This document shows positions 18,203 to 27,500 of a stretch of DNA of 64,000 nucleotides, piece by piece. Origin of the DNA: an uncultured Rhodospirillaceae bacterium (GTDB lineage: Bacteria; Pseudomonadota; Alphaproteobacteria; Azospirillales; Azospirillaceae); assembly GCA_937927415.1 (NCBI GenBank), contig CALBDS010000057.1, positions 59,572-123,571 on the forward strand, read 5' to 3'. Each line of letters starts with the position of its first letter. Position 1 is the first letter of the stretch. The position numbers were made by a program, and so were the translations under genes. The notes under the pieces were generated by a model, which had not been told where the DNA came from, ran no database searches, and saw only the letters and a list, made by a program, of their open reading frames with translations.

Positions 18203-18228
18203 ATCTCCATTCGATTATTTATGGAGAT
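18203..18228 (-). promoter_or_regulatory. Inverted repeat covering the ribosome-binding site
   Basis: ATCTCCAT-N10-ATGGAGAT, a perfect 8-bp dyad immediately upstream of the flavin monooxygenase start on the minus strand. The arm nearest the start contains its GGAG ribosome-binding sequence, so an RNA hairpin would hide it; alternatively the dyad is a protein operator. Both readings are inference. Confidence 0.5.
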
Positions 18229-18579
18229 CCAGCCGGAAAGGCCGATATCCGCATTCCGTTCTATGGGATGGGGGCGATTAGAGAAATTATGATTTATGAG
18301 GGCTTCTGATTAGGAAATTCAAAAGCCCTTCTCCAGCAAGGGGGGCAGCGTGCGCGGCGTCGGCTCCTACGGCTTGCTTTTGGATGCGAACGTCTCGAAA
18401 TGCGCCCAGCAAGCGCATCGCTGATCGGCCCGTCGATGGCAGCGACGTGGTTGGCGCCACGCGGCAGGGCCGCCGCGCCACCGTCCGCGGCCCGAAGGAA
18501 GGCCCTGCGTTCCATCCCGTCCCTCCCGAAGCCTTTGCCCGATGATGGCGCCAAGTGCCGCGCGGCATTAACCGCCCCA
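18229..18579. other. Non-coding gap, promoter of the flavin monooxygenase and decayed sequence
   Basis: About 350 bases without a credible gene. The left third (to about 18330) is AT-rich and should hold the promoter of the minus-strand flavoprotein gene. The remainder is GC-rich; one minus-strand frame here begins with a Tat-like RRAFL stretch but soon loses protein-like character, so I read it as chance or a decayed fragment. Confidence 0.4.
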
Positions 18580-21500
18580 TCAACGGTCGCCGTCGATCGG
18601 CGCCAGCAGGAAGGCGACGTCCTCGGCGCTCAGGACGTCGGCCTCGGCACCCTCGTGGTCGTAGATGGCCTCGCCCAGCCGGCGCTTGCGCTCCTGGAGG
18701 TCGCGCATGCGCTCCTCCACCGTGCCGGCGGTCACCAGCTTGTAGACGAAGACCGGCTTGTCCTGGCCGATGCGGTGGGCGCGGTCGGTGGCCTGATCCT
18801 CCATCGCCGGGTTCCACCAGGGATCGTAGTGGATCACCGTGTCGGCCACCGTCAGGTTCAGCCCGGTGCCACCGGCCTTCAGGCTGATCAGGAACAGCGG
18901 CACCGCCCCCTCCTGGAACCGGCGCACCGGCGTCTCGCGGTCCTTGGTGGCGCCGGTCAACTCGGCGAAGGCGATGCCGCGCTCCTCCAACTCGGGCTTG
19001 ATCAGGTCGAGCATCGAGGTGAACTGCGAGAACAGCAGGACGCGCCGCCCGTCCGCCAGCAATTCCGGCACCATTTCCATCAGGCGGGCGAGCTTGGCCG
19101 AAGCGGCCCCCGCTGCGATCCGCTTGCGCGCCGTCTCCAGCTTCACCAGCCGCGGGTCGCAGCACACCTGCCGCAGCTTCAGCAGCGCGTCCAGGATGGT
19201 GATGCGGCTGCGGGCCAGCCCCTTGCGCGCGATCTCATCGCGTACCCGCTGGTCCATGGCAAGGCGGATGGTTTCATAGAGATCGCGTTGGGCGCCGCCC
19301 GGCTCGACGGTCTCGACGATCTCGGTCTTGGGCGGCAGGTCGGCGGCCACCTCCTCCTTGGTCCGGCGCAGCAGGAACGGGCGCAGCCGACGGGCCAGCA
19401 GCCGCCGGCGTTCGACGTCGCCGTGCTTCTCGATGGGCGTGCGGAACTGCCGGCGAAAGCCGGTGCGGTCGCCGAGCAGCGCCGGCACCGCCACCGAGAA
19501 CAGCGACCACAGCTCGTCGAGATTGTTCTCCAACGGCGTCCCGCTCAGGCACAGCCGCTGCCGCGCCTCCAGCCCGTGCGCCGCCTTGGCCGCCTGCGAG
19601 GCGGGGTTCTTCAGGTACTGCGCCTCGTCGAAGACCGCCAGATGCCAGGGCTGCGCCGCCAGCACCGCAGCGTCACGCGGCAGCAGGGCGTAGGAGGTCA
19701 CCACCAAATCATGGTCCCCGATCGCCGCGTGTTCGGCCTTGCGTTGCGGGCCGTGCAGGACCAGGGTCCGCAGGCCCGGAGCGAAACGCTCCACCTCCGC
19801 CCGCCAGTTGCCGAGCACGCTGGTCGGCGCCACCAGCAGGCTGGGGCGGTCGAGCCGCCCGGCCTCCTTCTCGACCAGCAGGTGTGCCAGCGCCTGCACC
19901 GTCTTGCCCAGCCCCATGTCGTCGGCCAGAATCCCGCCGAAGCCGTGCGCCGCCAGCACCTGCAGCCACGCCAGACCGGCCTGCTGGTAGGGCCGCAGCG
20001 TCGCCTGCAGCCCGGCGGGCGCCGGGACGGCGGGGATGCCGCCGGCCTCGCGCAACGCCCGCGCCATGCGGCGCACCGCGTCGGCGCCCAGAACCGGGAT
20101 GCCGGCGGCGGACGCCGCGTCCTCCAGCGCCGCGAGGTCGCCCAGGTGTGCGCGGCCGATCCGCAGCCCCTCCCCGTCCGGCAGCAGGCCGAACAGCTCC
20201 ATCAGGACGTGGATCAACGGCCGGACCCGGTCAACGGCAAGCGGCAGAAAGCGGGTGTCACCGACCGGCACGTACAGCGTGCCCTCCGGCGCCAGGACCT
20301 CCAGCGCGGCGTCGATGCCGGGCGCCCCGGCCTCGTCCTCTCCGCCGCCCCATAGGTCGTCGCCCGGATCGGAGGCATCGGGATCGAGGGTGTCCAAGAC
20401 GGCGATCACCGAGCGCAGCACCGGCAGGAGGTCGATGCGCTCGCCGCCGACCTCCACGCCGAGGGTCACGCCGAACCAGTCGATGCCGGTCCCGTCACCC
20501 AGGTCGAACGTCCAGTCGCCCGTTGCCTCCACCACCTGATAGGGAAAGTGCCGGTCGATCTCGACGGCCCAGCCCTCGGCGCGCAACGCCGGCACGACGG
20601 TGTCGCAGAACCGCAGCCAGCCGGCGGCGACGTCGAACGGGTCGCCGGCGACGGTGAAGAGCCGGCGCTGGCCGGACGGCTCCCCGGCGACCGTCAGGGG
20701 CGGGTCGGCGACGCTCAGACCGGCGCCGCGGAGGCGGGTGGCGGCCTTGGCCTCCGCCTTGCCGTCACGGGGAACCGTGACCAGGATACCGTCCTCCATC
20801 CATTGGAACGGTGCAGACGGCGCATCCAACGCGACGCGCCGGCCGGCGTAGTCGAAGCCGAGTTCGGCCGCCGGAACGTTCGGATCGAAAGCGTCCCCGA
20901 CCGGATACCATCCGTAGGGCGAGGGTGGCGGCCGCCGGCCGAGCAGCAGACGGAGCACCGGGCGCGGCGTAACCCGGCGGGTCTCCGCCCCGGCGGGTGG
21001 GGCGGGCAGCACCGGCAGCAGCGCGGCGAACCGCACGGCGCCGTCGCGGAAGGCCGGGACGTCGGCGGGCGCCAGGGGCGGAGCCGCCAGCAACGCGGCG
21101 GCCAAGTGCGCCGGCACCTCGGCGGCGACCGTGCCGCACTCCCACCGGTCGAGGTCGAGGTAGACCGGCGGCACGGTGGGCAGCAGGCACACGGACTCCG
21201 CGTCGAGGTCGAAGGTGAATCGCTGCCGTCCGTCGGTGTCGGCCGTCCAGCGGGCACGGCCAACCCGGACCGGTCCCGGCCGCAGCGGCGGGTTGGCGCG
21301 GAAGTCCTCCCAATACAGGCGGCCGGTGCGCACCATCCGCTCGATCAGCCAGGCCGCCCGCTCCGCGCGCAGGGGCGTTCCATGCCACGACGACAGGCCA
21401 TAGCCGCGCTGCTCCAGCACCGCCGACAGGATGGTGCGGTCGGCCGGTGTGACGAACTTGGCGACCGACGCGCCATGGATGTTCCCAGGGTTGTAGGGCT

Positions 21501-22026
21501 TCTCCTGTGCCCCGAACTGGCCGTCCTTGCGCAGGGAGACTGAGAGAAAACGCACCACCGCCTCACGGCCGCCCGGCTTCTCGTCCACCCGCAGCACATA
21601 GAGCAGGCGCGTGCGCACCGTGTCCGGGTAGGCGTCGCCGGAATCGAGCGCCGCCGCCTCCTCCATCCGGGACAGTATCTGGCGGACCGCCGTGGACATC
21701 TCTGGTGCGTCCGGAGACGGAGGCGCCGCGGTAGCTGACGCGCCAGCCCAGGCGAGAACGGCGGCGGCGACGTGCTTGCAGTTCAGCCCCACCGGGCACT
21801 CGCAGACGCCGCTGATGGAGATCGGGGCGCCGTCGCGCAGGAACAGCCGGATGTCCTGACGATAGGGGGACGGCTGCGAGCCGCGCACGCGCGCCGTCAC
21901 GCGAACGGCGCCGCCCGCGCCGGCTTCGCTGCGGAGCGCGGACACCTGCCCCTGGCGGTGATAGCGCTCGCCCTGTTCGAAGGCTCGCGCGTCGAAATGG
22001 CGACGGAGCATGGACTGGGTGATCAC
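18580..22026 (-). CDS. SWIM zinc-finger SNF2-family helicase (HepA-like)
   Basis: 1148 residues. An N-terminal SWIM zinc finger has ligands C75, C77, C83 and H85 (ISGVCECPVGLNCKHV). A long middle region follows, then the SNF2 ATPase: GGILADDMGLGKTVQALAHL (Walker A), FDEAQYLKN (DEAQ box), and the C-terminal helicase lobe with LLFSQFTSMLDL, KAGGTGLNLT and ATDRAHRIGQ. Bacterial proteins of this type are translocases on double-stranded DNA, often linked to RNA polymerase recycling or defence. It stands alone on the minus strand at the left edge of the accessory region, outside the putative att site at 22.3 kb. Confidence 0.85.
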   Translation of the reverse strand: MITQSMLRRHFDARAFEQGERYHRQGQVSALRSEAGAGGAVRVTARVRGSQPSPYRQDIRLFLRDGAPISISGVCECPVGLNCKHVAAAVLAWAGASATAAPPSPDAPEMSTAVRQILSRMEEAAALDSGDAYPDTVRTRLLYVLRVDEKPGGREAVVRFLSVSLRKDGQFGAQEKPYNPGNIHGASVAKFVTPADRTILSAVLEQRGYGLSSWHGTPLRAERAAWLIERMVRTGRLYWEDFRANPPLRPGPVRVGRARWTADTDGRQRFTFDLDAESVCLLPTVPPVYLDLDRWECGTVAAEVPAHLAAALLAAPPLAPADVPAFRDGAVRFAALLPVLPAPPAGAETRRVTPRPVLRLLLGRRPPPSPYGWYPVGDAFDPNVPAAELGFDYAGRRVALDAPSAPFQWMEDGILVTVPRDGKAEAKAATRLRGAGLSVADPPLTVAGEPSGQRRLFTVAGDPFDVAAGWLRFCDTVVPALRAEGWAVEIDRHFPYQVVEATGDWTFDLGDGTGIDWFGVTLGVEVGGERIDLLPVLRSVIAVLDTLDPDASDPGDDLWGGGEDEAGAPGIDAALEVLAPEGTLYVPVGDTRFLPLAVDRVRPLIHVLMELFGLLPDGEGLRIGRAHLGDLAALEDAASAAGIPVLGADAVRRMARALREAGGIPAVPAPAGLQATLRPYQQAGLAWLQVLAAHGFGGILADDMGLGKTVQALAHLLVEKEAGRLDRPSLLVAPTSVLGNWRAEVERFAPGLRTLVLHGPQRKAEHAAIGDHDLVVTSYALLPRDAAVLAAQPWHLAVFDEAQYLKNPASQAAKAAHGLEARQRLCLSGTPLENNLDELWSLFSVAVPALLGDRTGFRRQFRTPIEKHGDVERRRLLARRLRPFLLRRTKEEVAADLPPKTEIVETVEPGGAQRDLYETIRLAMDQRVRDEIARKGLARSRITILDALLKLRQVCCDPRLVKLETARKRIAAGAASAKLARLMEMVPELLADGRRVLLFSQFTSMLDLIKPELEERGIAFAELTGATKDRETPVRRFQEGAVPLFLISLKAGGTGLNLTVADTVIHYDPWWNPAMEDQATDRAHRIGQDKPVFVYKLVTAGTVEERMRDLQERKRRLGEAIYDHEGAEADVLSAEDVAFLLAPIDGDR

Positions 22027-22285
22027 GCAGGCCTCCCCCTTCGACTGCCCTGGGAGAGGACGGGATTATCCGCCGTGATCGATGCCTGATCAAGTTGGGG
22101 ATAGGTCCCCTTCCCCATCGGCCTCGCCCTCTTCAAGGAGAATTCACCGGTCAGAAACATGCGTTTTTGTTAGCCCGACATCACATATGCGCAACCCTGA
22201 CCGCCGACTCTATCCGGGAGTTTCCGCCCTGGTGCTTCCACGACGCTGCCACGGACGGGCACGGGAAGGGTTTCGCGGGCATGGA

Positions 22286-22318
22286 AAGCCCTTGAAAACT
22301 GTTTGTTTTCAAGGGCTT
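22286..22318. terminator. Perfect 14-bp hairpin, possible parDE terminator
   Basis: AAGCCCTTGAAAAC and its exact complement around a 5-base loop (TGTTT). It lies about 85 bases downstream of parE on the minus strand, where it is followed by TTTCC, and upstream of a short T-run on the plus strand. It could end parDE transcription or work in both directions. Confidence 0.55.
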
Positions 22319-22323
22319 AATTT

Positions 22324-22336
22324 TGGTTGCGGGGGC
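22324..22336 (+). other. Short att-like copy of the tRNA-fMet 3' end
   Basis: TGGTTGCGGGGGC, identical over 13 bases and in the same orientation as the first 13 bases of the tRNA-fMet fragment at 40112-40156. Short direct copies of a tRNA 3' end are typical attachment-site remnants, so this may mark the left end of the first island. Thirteen GC-rich bases are suggestive, not proof. Confidence 0.45.
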
Positions 22337-22378
22337 ACGCAATAACCGAGAGCGACAGTCGTTGACTGTCGCGATTTG
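22327..22378 (+). repeat. Imperfect direct repeat, copy A
   Basis: Aligns without gaps to 23226-23277 at about two-thirds identity, including TTGCG, CGCAAT, ACCGAGA and GGCGATTT-like blocks. The two copies flank the parDE pair in direct orientation, 899 bases apart. Confidence 0.5.
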
Positions 22379-22403
22379 ACAGCCCTCCATGGGGATAGCG
22401 ATG

Positions 22404-22772
22404 TCAAACATCGCCGTAATCCGTCGGCAAATGCTGCTCAACCTCCATCGTGTCGTGCAGCACCCGGCCGATACCAATGAGTCCCGGGCCGATCACGCGA
22501 TAAAGCAGGACATGGCGAGGCTTGCGGATACCCCCTTCACTCATCCGCCCCCGCTCACGGCTATGACGCAGGTGATAGCTGCGCACTCCTGGCCCAAGCT
22601 CTGGACGGGCAGCACTTCCTACCCGTTCCGGCTCGTCGGCGACATCGCGAAGTGCTGTGACCAGCAGAATTTCGTAACGGCGGCGGATGATTTCACCAAA
22701 GTGATCTTCAGTCCAGGCAAGCAAAGAGACGATATCGGCCTCTGCTGAAGCGGAAAGCCGGAAAACTGCCAT
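22404..22772 (-). CDS. parE: ParE/RelE-superfamily toxin
   Basis: 122 residues, slightly longer than the usual 95-105. The N-terminus FRLSASAEADIVSLLAWTEDHFGE and the core RRYEILLVTALRDVADEP, with a C-terminal RHVLLYRVIGPGLIGIGRVLHD strand pair, match ParE-type gyrase-inhibiting toxins. It is the second gene of a two-gene operon, starting 3 bases after the antitoxin stop. The pair probably stabilises the island. Confidence 0.85.
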   Translation of the reverse strand: MAVFRLSASAEADIVSLLAWTEDHFGEIIRRRYEILLVTALRDVADEPERVGSAARPELGPGVRSYHLRHSRERGRMSEGGIRKPRHVLLYRVIGPGLIGIGRVLHDTMEVEQHLPTDYGDV

Positions 22773-22775
22773 CGA

Positions 22776-23069
22776 TCAGCAGCCGATCCGGCGCAGACGT
22801 TCCCCGGCTTGACGCCCCAGATTGCCGATCAGGGTATCCAGATCCTCCCCGGCGACATCGCGGGAACGGCCTTGATCCAGATCGGCAAAGCCAACCTGCG
22901 CGGCTTCCTGAAGGGCTTTCAGCTTGGCGGCTTCGCGGGCATCCCGCTCCTCAATCAGTCGCAGCCCCTCGCGCAGAACCTCGCTGGCGTTTTGATAGCG
23001 ACCAGAGCCAACCAATTGGGAGATCAACGTCTCGTGCCGCTCCGTGAGCACCACATTCCGCGTCGGCAT
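22776..23069 (-). CDS. parD: ParD-type ribbon-helix-helix antitoxin
   Basis: 97 residues from the preferred start MPTRNVVLTERHE (an in-frame ATG three codons earlier, 23078, is directly behind AGGAAAGG and also possible). The RHH DNA-binding region VVLTERHETLISQLVGSGRY / NASEVLREGLRLIEERD is typical; the C-terminal tail wraps the toxin. It should neutralise ParE and repress its own promoter in the gap to the right. Confidence 0.85.
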   Translation of the reverse strand: MPTRNVVLTERHETLISQLVGSGRYQNASEVLREGLRLIEERDAREAAKLKALQEAAQVGFADLDQGRSRDVAGEDLDTLIGNLGRQAGERLRRIGC

Positions 23070-23620
23070 GCCCGTCATCCTTTCCTGGGTCGGGGAATGG
23101 CGATACTATCATCTATTGGCATAATATGCCATAATCCCGATTGCCTACCAAATCCACTTTGCATCCTGGGGAAAGGCTGCCGCATATCAGCGCGGGTTCG
23201 GGTATCAGGGCGCGCGATAGCGTAATTGCGAGGACGCGCAATGACCGAGAACAACACTTACTAATGGTGGCGATTTAGATACCGCAACAGCTTATACCAG
23301 CGAGTAACAGGCTGGGGACTCCTGCCGCCGTCAGCGCAGTACACTGGGCATCAAGTCGCTATTCGTCAGTGCAACCCAACAGTATCACAAATTTTTATTG
23401 TGGAAAATGCTCACGTCCCTCCGCTATTGTGCGACAGAGCTTTACAAGGTACGGCTCCCCTCCGCCCTCGGCCCGGCAGGTCTTTCCCCGGCACTCCCAG
23501 ACCCTGGGTCGGCCTGTGCCGTCAGCACTTTGGCTAGCCCTCAGTCACTGCGGCCCTGGAATGCTTCGCTCATCAGGAAAGGCGAATACAGATATATACC
23601 GTCGATTGCTTGAATGCTTA
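23070..23620. other. Non-coding gap upstream of the WYL operon and parDE
   Basis: Contains the divergent promoters of parDE (near 23085-23140, AT-rich) and the second repeat copy (23226-23277). I see no credible gene in 23280-23620; open frames there have no protein-like character. Confidence 0.5.
23226..23277 (+). repeat. Imperfect direct repeat, copy B
   Basis: Partner of the copy at 22327-22378; same orientation, no gaps, scattered substitutions. It lies just beyond the parDE promoter side, so the pair brackets the toxin-antitoxin module. Confidence 0.5.
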
Positions 23621-23649
23621 TTGACACCACCACCATGACAGAATAGAAA
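23621..23649 (+). promoter_or_regulatory. Sigma-70 promoter of the WYL defence operon
   Basis: TTGACA (23621-23626), a 17-base spacer and TAGAAA (23644-23649). It is the best promoter match in the gap and lies 39 bases before the WYL gene start. Confidence 0.6.
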
Positions 23650-23667
23650 CTTTACTGAATAAGTTTC
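23646..23667. promoter_or_regulatory. Palindromic operator over the -10 box
   Basis: GAAACTT-N8-AAGTTTC, a perfect 7-bp dyad that overlaps the predicted -10 element. WYL repressors of defence islands (BrxR/CapW type) bind such palindromes at their own promoter, so this is the likely autoregulatory operator of the downstream gene. Confidence 0.6.
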
Positions 23668-23687
23668 TCTTCCGGTCGTGAGGAGCA

Positions 23688-24566
23688 ATGGCCGAGGGAC
23701 GGACGAGCCTGAGGTGGGGCATTGAGCGGCGGTTGGAGTTCATCGAATTCCGGCTGTTCTGGGAAGGCCACGTCAACCGTAGCGACATCGTGAACACCTT
23801 CGGCGTGTCCATACCGCAGGCGTCTACCGACCTCAACCGCTACCTCGACATCGTCCCGGCCAATATGGCCTACGACAAGAGCGCCAAAACCTATGCCCGT
23901 GGGCCTGACTTCTCGCCCCGCTTCCTTTCCCCCGATGCCGACCGCTACCTCGCCCAGCTTCGTTCCGTGTCGGACGGCCTCCTCAATCAGGGGGAAACCT
24001 GGATCGGTCAGCTTCCCAGCCTTGGGGCAACGCCCACCTTGGGGCGTTCCGTCAATCCCAAGGTGCTGCGCGAAATCATCGCCGCCATCCGGCGCGGGGA
24101 GGCCCTGGACATCCTGTACCAGTCCATGAGCCAACCCGAGCCGGAATGGCGGTGGATCGCTCCTCACGCTATCGGCTTTGACGGCTTCCGCTGGCATGCC
24201 CGCGCCTATTCCGAGGGTGACGGCGCCTTCAAGGATTTCGTCCTGTCCCGCATCCTGGAAATCAGGGCCACCCGACCGGCGACCGCCGATGGCACCACCG
24301 ACCTGGACTGGATCGAGTACGTGCCCCTGGAGATCGCCCCCCATCCCGGCCTGTCGCCATCCCAACAAAGAGCCATCGCGCTCGATTACGGTATGGTAGA
24401 GGGCAAGTCTGACGTGCGGGTGCGCCGGGCACTGCTGTACTGCGCCTTGAGGCGGCTGGGGCTGGACACCGCTCCCGACGCCCGCCGCCCCCAGGACCAG
24501 CATATCGTGCTGATCAACCGGGACGAGGTGGACAGCCTCACCCGCAAGCGGGAGGAAAGCGTCTGA
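23688..24566 (+). CDS. WYL-domain transcriptional regulator (BrxR/CapW-like)
   Basis: 292 residues. N-terminal winged helix (about 8-70: RRLEFIEFRLFWEGHVNRSD / FGVSIPQASTDLNRYLDI), a middle WYL domain (about 120-205, with ILYQSMSQPEPEWRWIAPHA and FRWHARAY), and a C-terminal extension. This matches the WYL regulators that head BREX, CBASS and other defence operons. The ATG follows GAGGAG closely. Its stop overlaps the helicase start by 1 base, and the palindrome in its promoter suggests it represses the whole operon until phage-related ligands bind the WYL pocket (inference). Confidence 0.85.
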   Translation: MAEGRTSLRWGIERRLEFIEFRLFWEGHVNRSDIVNTFGVSIPQASTDLNRYLDIVPANMAYDKSAKTYARGPDFSPRFLSPDADRYLAQLRSVSDGLLNQGETWIGQLPSLGATPTLGRSVNPKVLREIIAAIRRGEALDILYQSMSQPEPEWRWIAPHAIGFDGFRWHARAYSEGDGAFKDFVLSRILEIRATRPATADGTTDLDWIEYVPLEIAPHPGLSPSQQRAIALDYGMVEGKSDVRVRRALLYCALRRLGLDTAPDARRPQDQHIVLINRDEVDSLTRKREESV

Positions 24567-27500
24567 TGGCACGCCTGGAAGACCTGACCCCCAACGCTTC
24601 GGTGTGCGGCATCCTGCCCGACGGGCTGGTGACGGTGGTCAATGTCCAATGGCACGGCTCCGCCGCCGTGGAGCTGACCTACAAGACGCCGGAGGGCAAG
24701 GTCGCCAACGAATTGCTCTACCGCCACGACGAGGAACGGATCGAGGTCGCGACGGCGGGCAGGCCGTGGTCGTTCGACGGCGACGGCGGCCTCTTCCGGC
24801 TGGTTTCCGAAGCGCAGCGCATCCGCCTCGCCCATCTGTTCGACCCGGTGCTGGCCGTTCACACCTCGGTGGTGGAGCCCCTGCCGCACCAGATCACCGC
24901 CGTCTATGAATCCATGCTGCCACGTCAGCCTCTGCGCTTCCTGTTGGCCGACGACCCCGGTGCGGGCAAGACCATCATGGCCGGATTGCTGATGAAGGAA
25001 CTGATTGTCCGCGGCGACCTCCAGCGCTGCTTGGTGGTCTGCCCCGGCAGCCTCGCCGAGCAATGGCAGGACGAACTTTACCGGCGTTTCCAGCTTCCGT
25101 TCGAGATCCTGACCAACGACAAGCTGGAGGCGGCGCGCACCGGCAACTGGTTCCTGGAGAACAACCTGGTCATCGCCCGGCTGGATAAGCTCTCGCGCGA
25201 CGAGGACGTGCAGCAGAAGCTGCAAGCTCCCGATTGCCGGTGGGACTTGGTGGTGTGCGACGAGGCCCACAAGCTGTCGGCCACCTTCTTCGGCGGCGAG
25301 GTCAAGTACACCAAACGCTACCGCCTGGGACAGATGCTGTCGTCACTGACCCGGCACTTCCTGCTGATGACGGCCACCCCGCACAACGGCAAGGAGGAGG
25401 ATTTCCAGCTCTTCATGGCGCTCCTGGACGGCGACCGCTTCGAGGGCCGCTTCCGAGACGGCACCCACACCGCCGACGTGTCCGACCTGATGCGCCGGAT
25501 GGTCAAGGAAAGGCTGCTGAAATTCGACGGCAAGCCGCTGTTCCCCGAACGCATCGCCTACACCGTACCCTACAAACTGTCCGACCCCGAGGCCCGGCTG
25601 TATCGGGAGGTCAGCGATTACGTCCGTGAGGAATTCAACCGCGCTGATGCGCTGCAAAACGACAAGCGGGCGGGCACCGTCGGTTTCGCGCTGACCATCC
25701 TGCAACGTCGCCTCGCCTCCTCGCCGGAAGCCATCCACCAGTCGCTCCGCCGCCGCCGGGAGCGGTTGGAAAGCCGCCTGCGCGAGATGGAAATCCTTCA
25801 GCGCGGGGCCGAGATCGGGGCCATGCTGTCCGCCGGGCGGATGCTCGACGCCGACGACGTGGAGGATTTGGACGACGCCCCCGACCATGAGGTGCAGGCT
25901 GCCGAGGAAGAAATCCTCGATCAGGCCACCGCCGCCCGCAGCATCGGCGAACTCAAGATCGAAATCGACACCCTGAAACGGCTGGAAGCCCTGGCGCTGT
26001 CCATCCGCCGCAGCGGCGAGGACAAGAAATGGCGCGAACTGGCGAGCCTGTTGTCCGAGATCTTCACCCCTGTTCTCATCGCCAACGGATTGGCGGAGGA
26101 CGCGGAGCCCTATGACGCGGGCGTCCCGGCCATTCCCAAGCCCACCCCGTCACCGCGCCAGAAACTGGTGCTGTTCACCGAGCACCGCGACACGCTGAAC
26201 TACCTGGAAGGCCGCATCACCACCCTGCTGGGCCGGAGGGAGGCGGTGGTGGCGATCCACGGCGGCCTGGGCCGCGAGGAGCGCAAGAAGGCCGAGGAGG
26301 CCTTCAAGCACGACCCGGAGGTCAAGGTGCTGCTCGCCACCGACGCGGCGGGTGAAGGCATCAATCTCCAGCGCGCCCACCTCATGGTCAATTATGACCT
26401 GCCGTGGAACCCCAACCGGCTGGAACAGCGGTTCGGGCGCATCCACCGCATCGGCCAGACCGAGGTCTGTCACCTGTGGAATCTGGTGGCCGAGGAAACC
26501 CGCGAGGGCGATGTCTACCGCAAGCTGCTGGAAAAGCTGGAACAGGCCCGCCAGGCCCTGGGCGGCCAAGTGTTCGACGTGCTGGGCAAGCTCCAGTTCG
26601 ACGGCAGGCCCCTGCGGGAACTGCTGATCGACGCCATCCGCTACGGCGAACGGCCCGAGGTGCGCGCCCGTCTGGATCAGGTCATCGACGACGCCGTCAC
26701 CCGCGACCACCTGTGTGGTTTGCTGGAGGACGGGGCGTTGGCCCAGGACAGCATGGACGTCAGCCGCGTCAACCGCATCCGCGAGGAGATGGAGCGGGCC
26801 GAGGCCCGCCGCCTGCAACCCCACTACATCGAATCCTTCTTCCTGGAGGCGTTCCGCCGCCTGGGCGGCACCACCAAGCAGCGCGAGCCGCGCCGTTATG
26901 AGATCACCCACGTCCCGGCCCCCATCCGCAACCGTGACCGCCTGATCGGCCTTGGCGAGCCGGTGTTGCCGCGCTACGAGCGCATCGCCTTTGAAAAGGC
27001 GCTGGTGGCCCCCCTGGGGCAGCCTTTGGCCGCCTTCGTCTGCCCCGGCCATCCTTTGCTGGATTCGGTCATCGACCTCACCCTGGAACGCCACCGCGAT
27101 CTGTTGCGGCGGGGGACCATCCTGGTGGACGATCGCGACTTCGGCACCCGGCCCCGCCTGCTGTTCACCCTGGAACACGCCATCCAGGATGGCGCGGTGA
27201 CGCGCGGCGGCGAACGGCGCATCGTCTCCAAGCGCATGTTGTATGTGGAGATCGACGGGACCGGAACGCCCTGTCCCCTGCGCCATGCCCCCTATCTGGA
27301 TTTCCGCCCGCTGAAGGAGGGTGAGCCGGACATCGACGCCATCCTGGCCCGCCCCGAATGCGCCTGGATCGGTCCCGAGCTGGAGGCCAAGGCCGTCGGC
27401 TACGCCGTCGGCACCGTGGTGCCCGAGCATCTGGCCGAGGTGAAGGAGCGCAAGCTGGCCCTGCTGGCCAAGACCGAGGCGGCGGTGAAGGACCGCTTGA

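Larger units (their letters stand above)
22027..22403. other. Non-coding gap with hairpin, att-like site and repeat copy
   Basis: No credible gene. It holds a perfect 14-bp hairpin (22286-22318), a 13-bp match to the 3' end of tRNA-fMet (22324-22336), and copy A of an imperfect direct repeat (22327-22378) whose copy B is at 23226-23277, on the far side of parDE. Confidence 0.6.

Noticed and set aside
18294..18554. Small minus-strand protein with Tat-like RRAFL start
   Set aside because: No ribosome-binding site, Arg-rich low-quality sequence, and an overlapping frame of equal length; probably chance.
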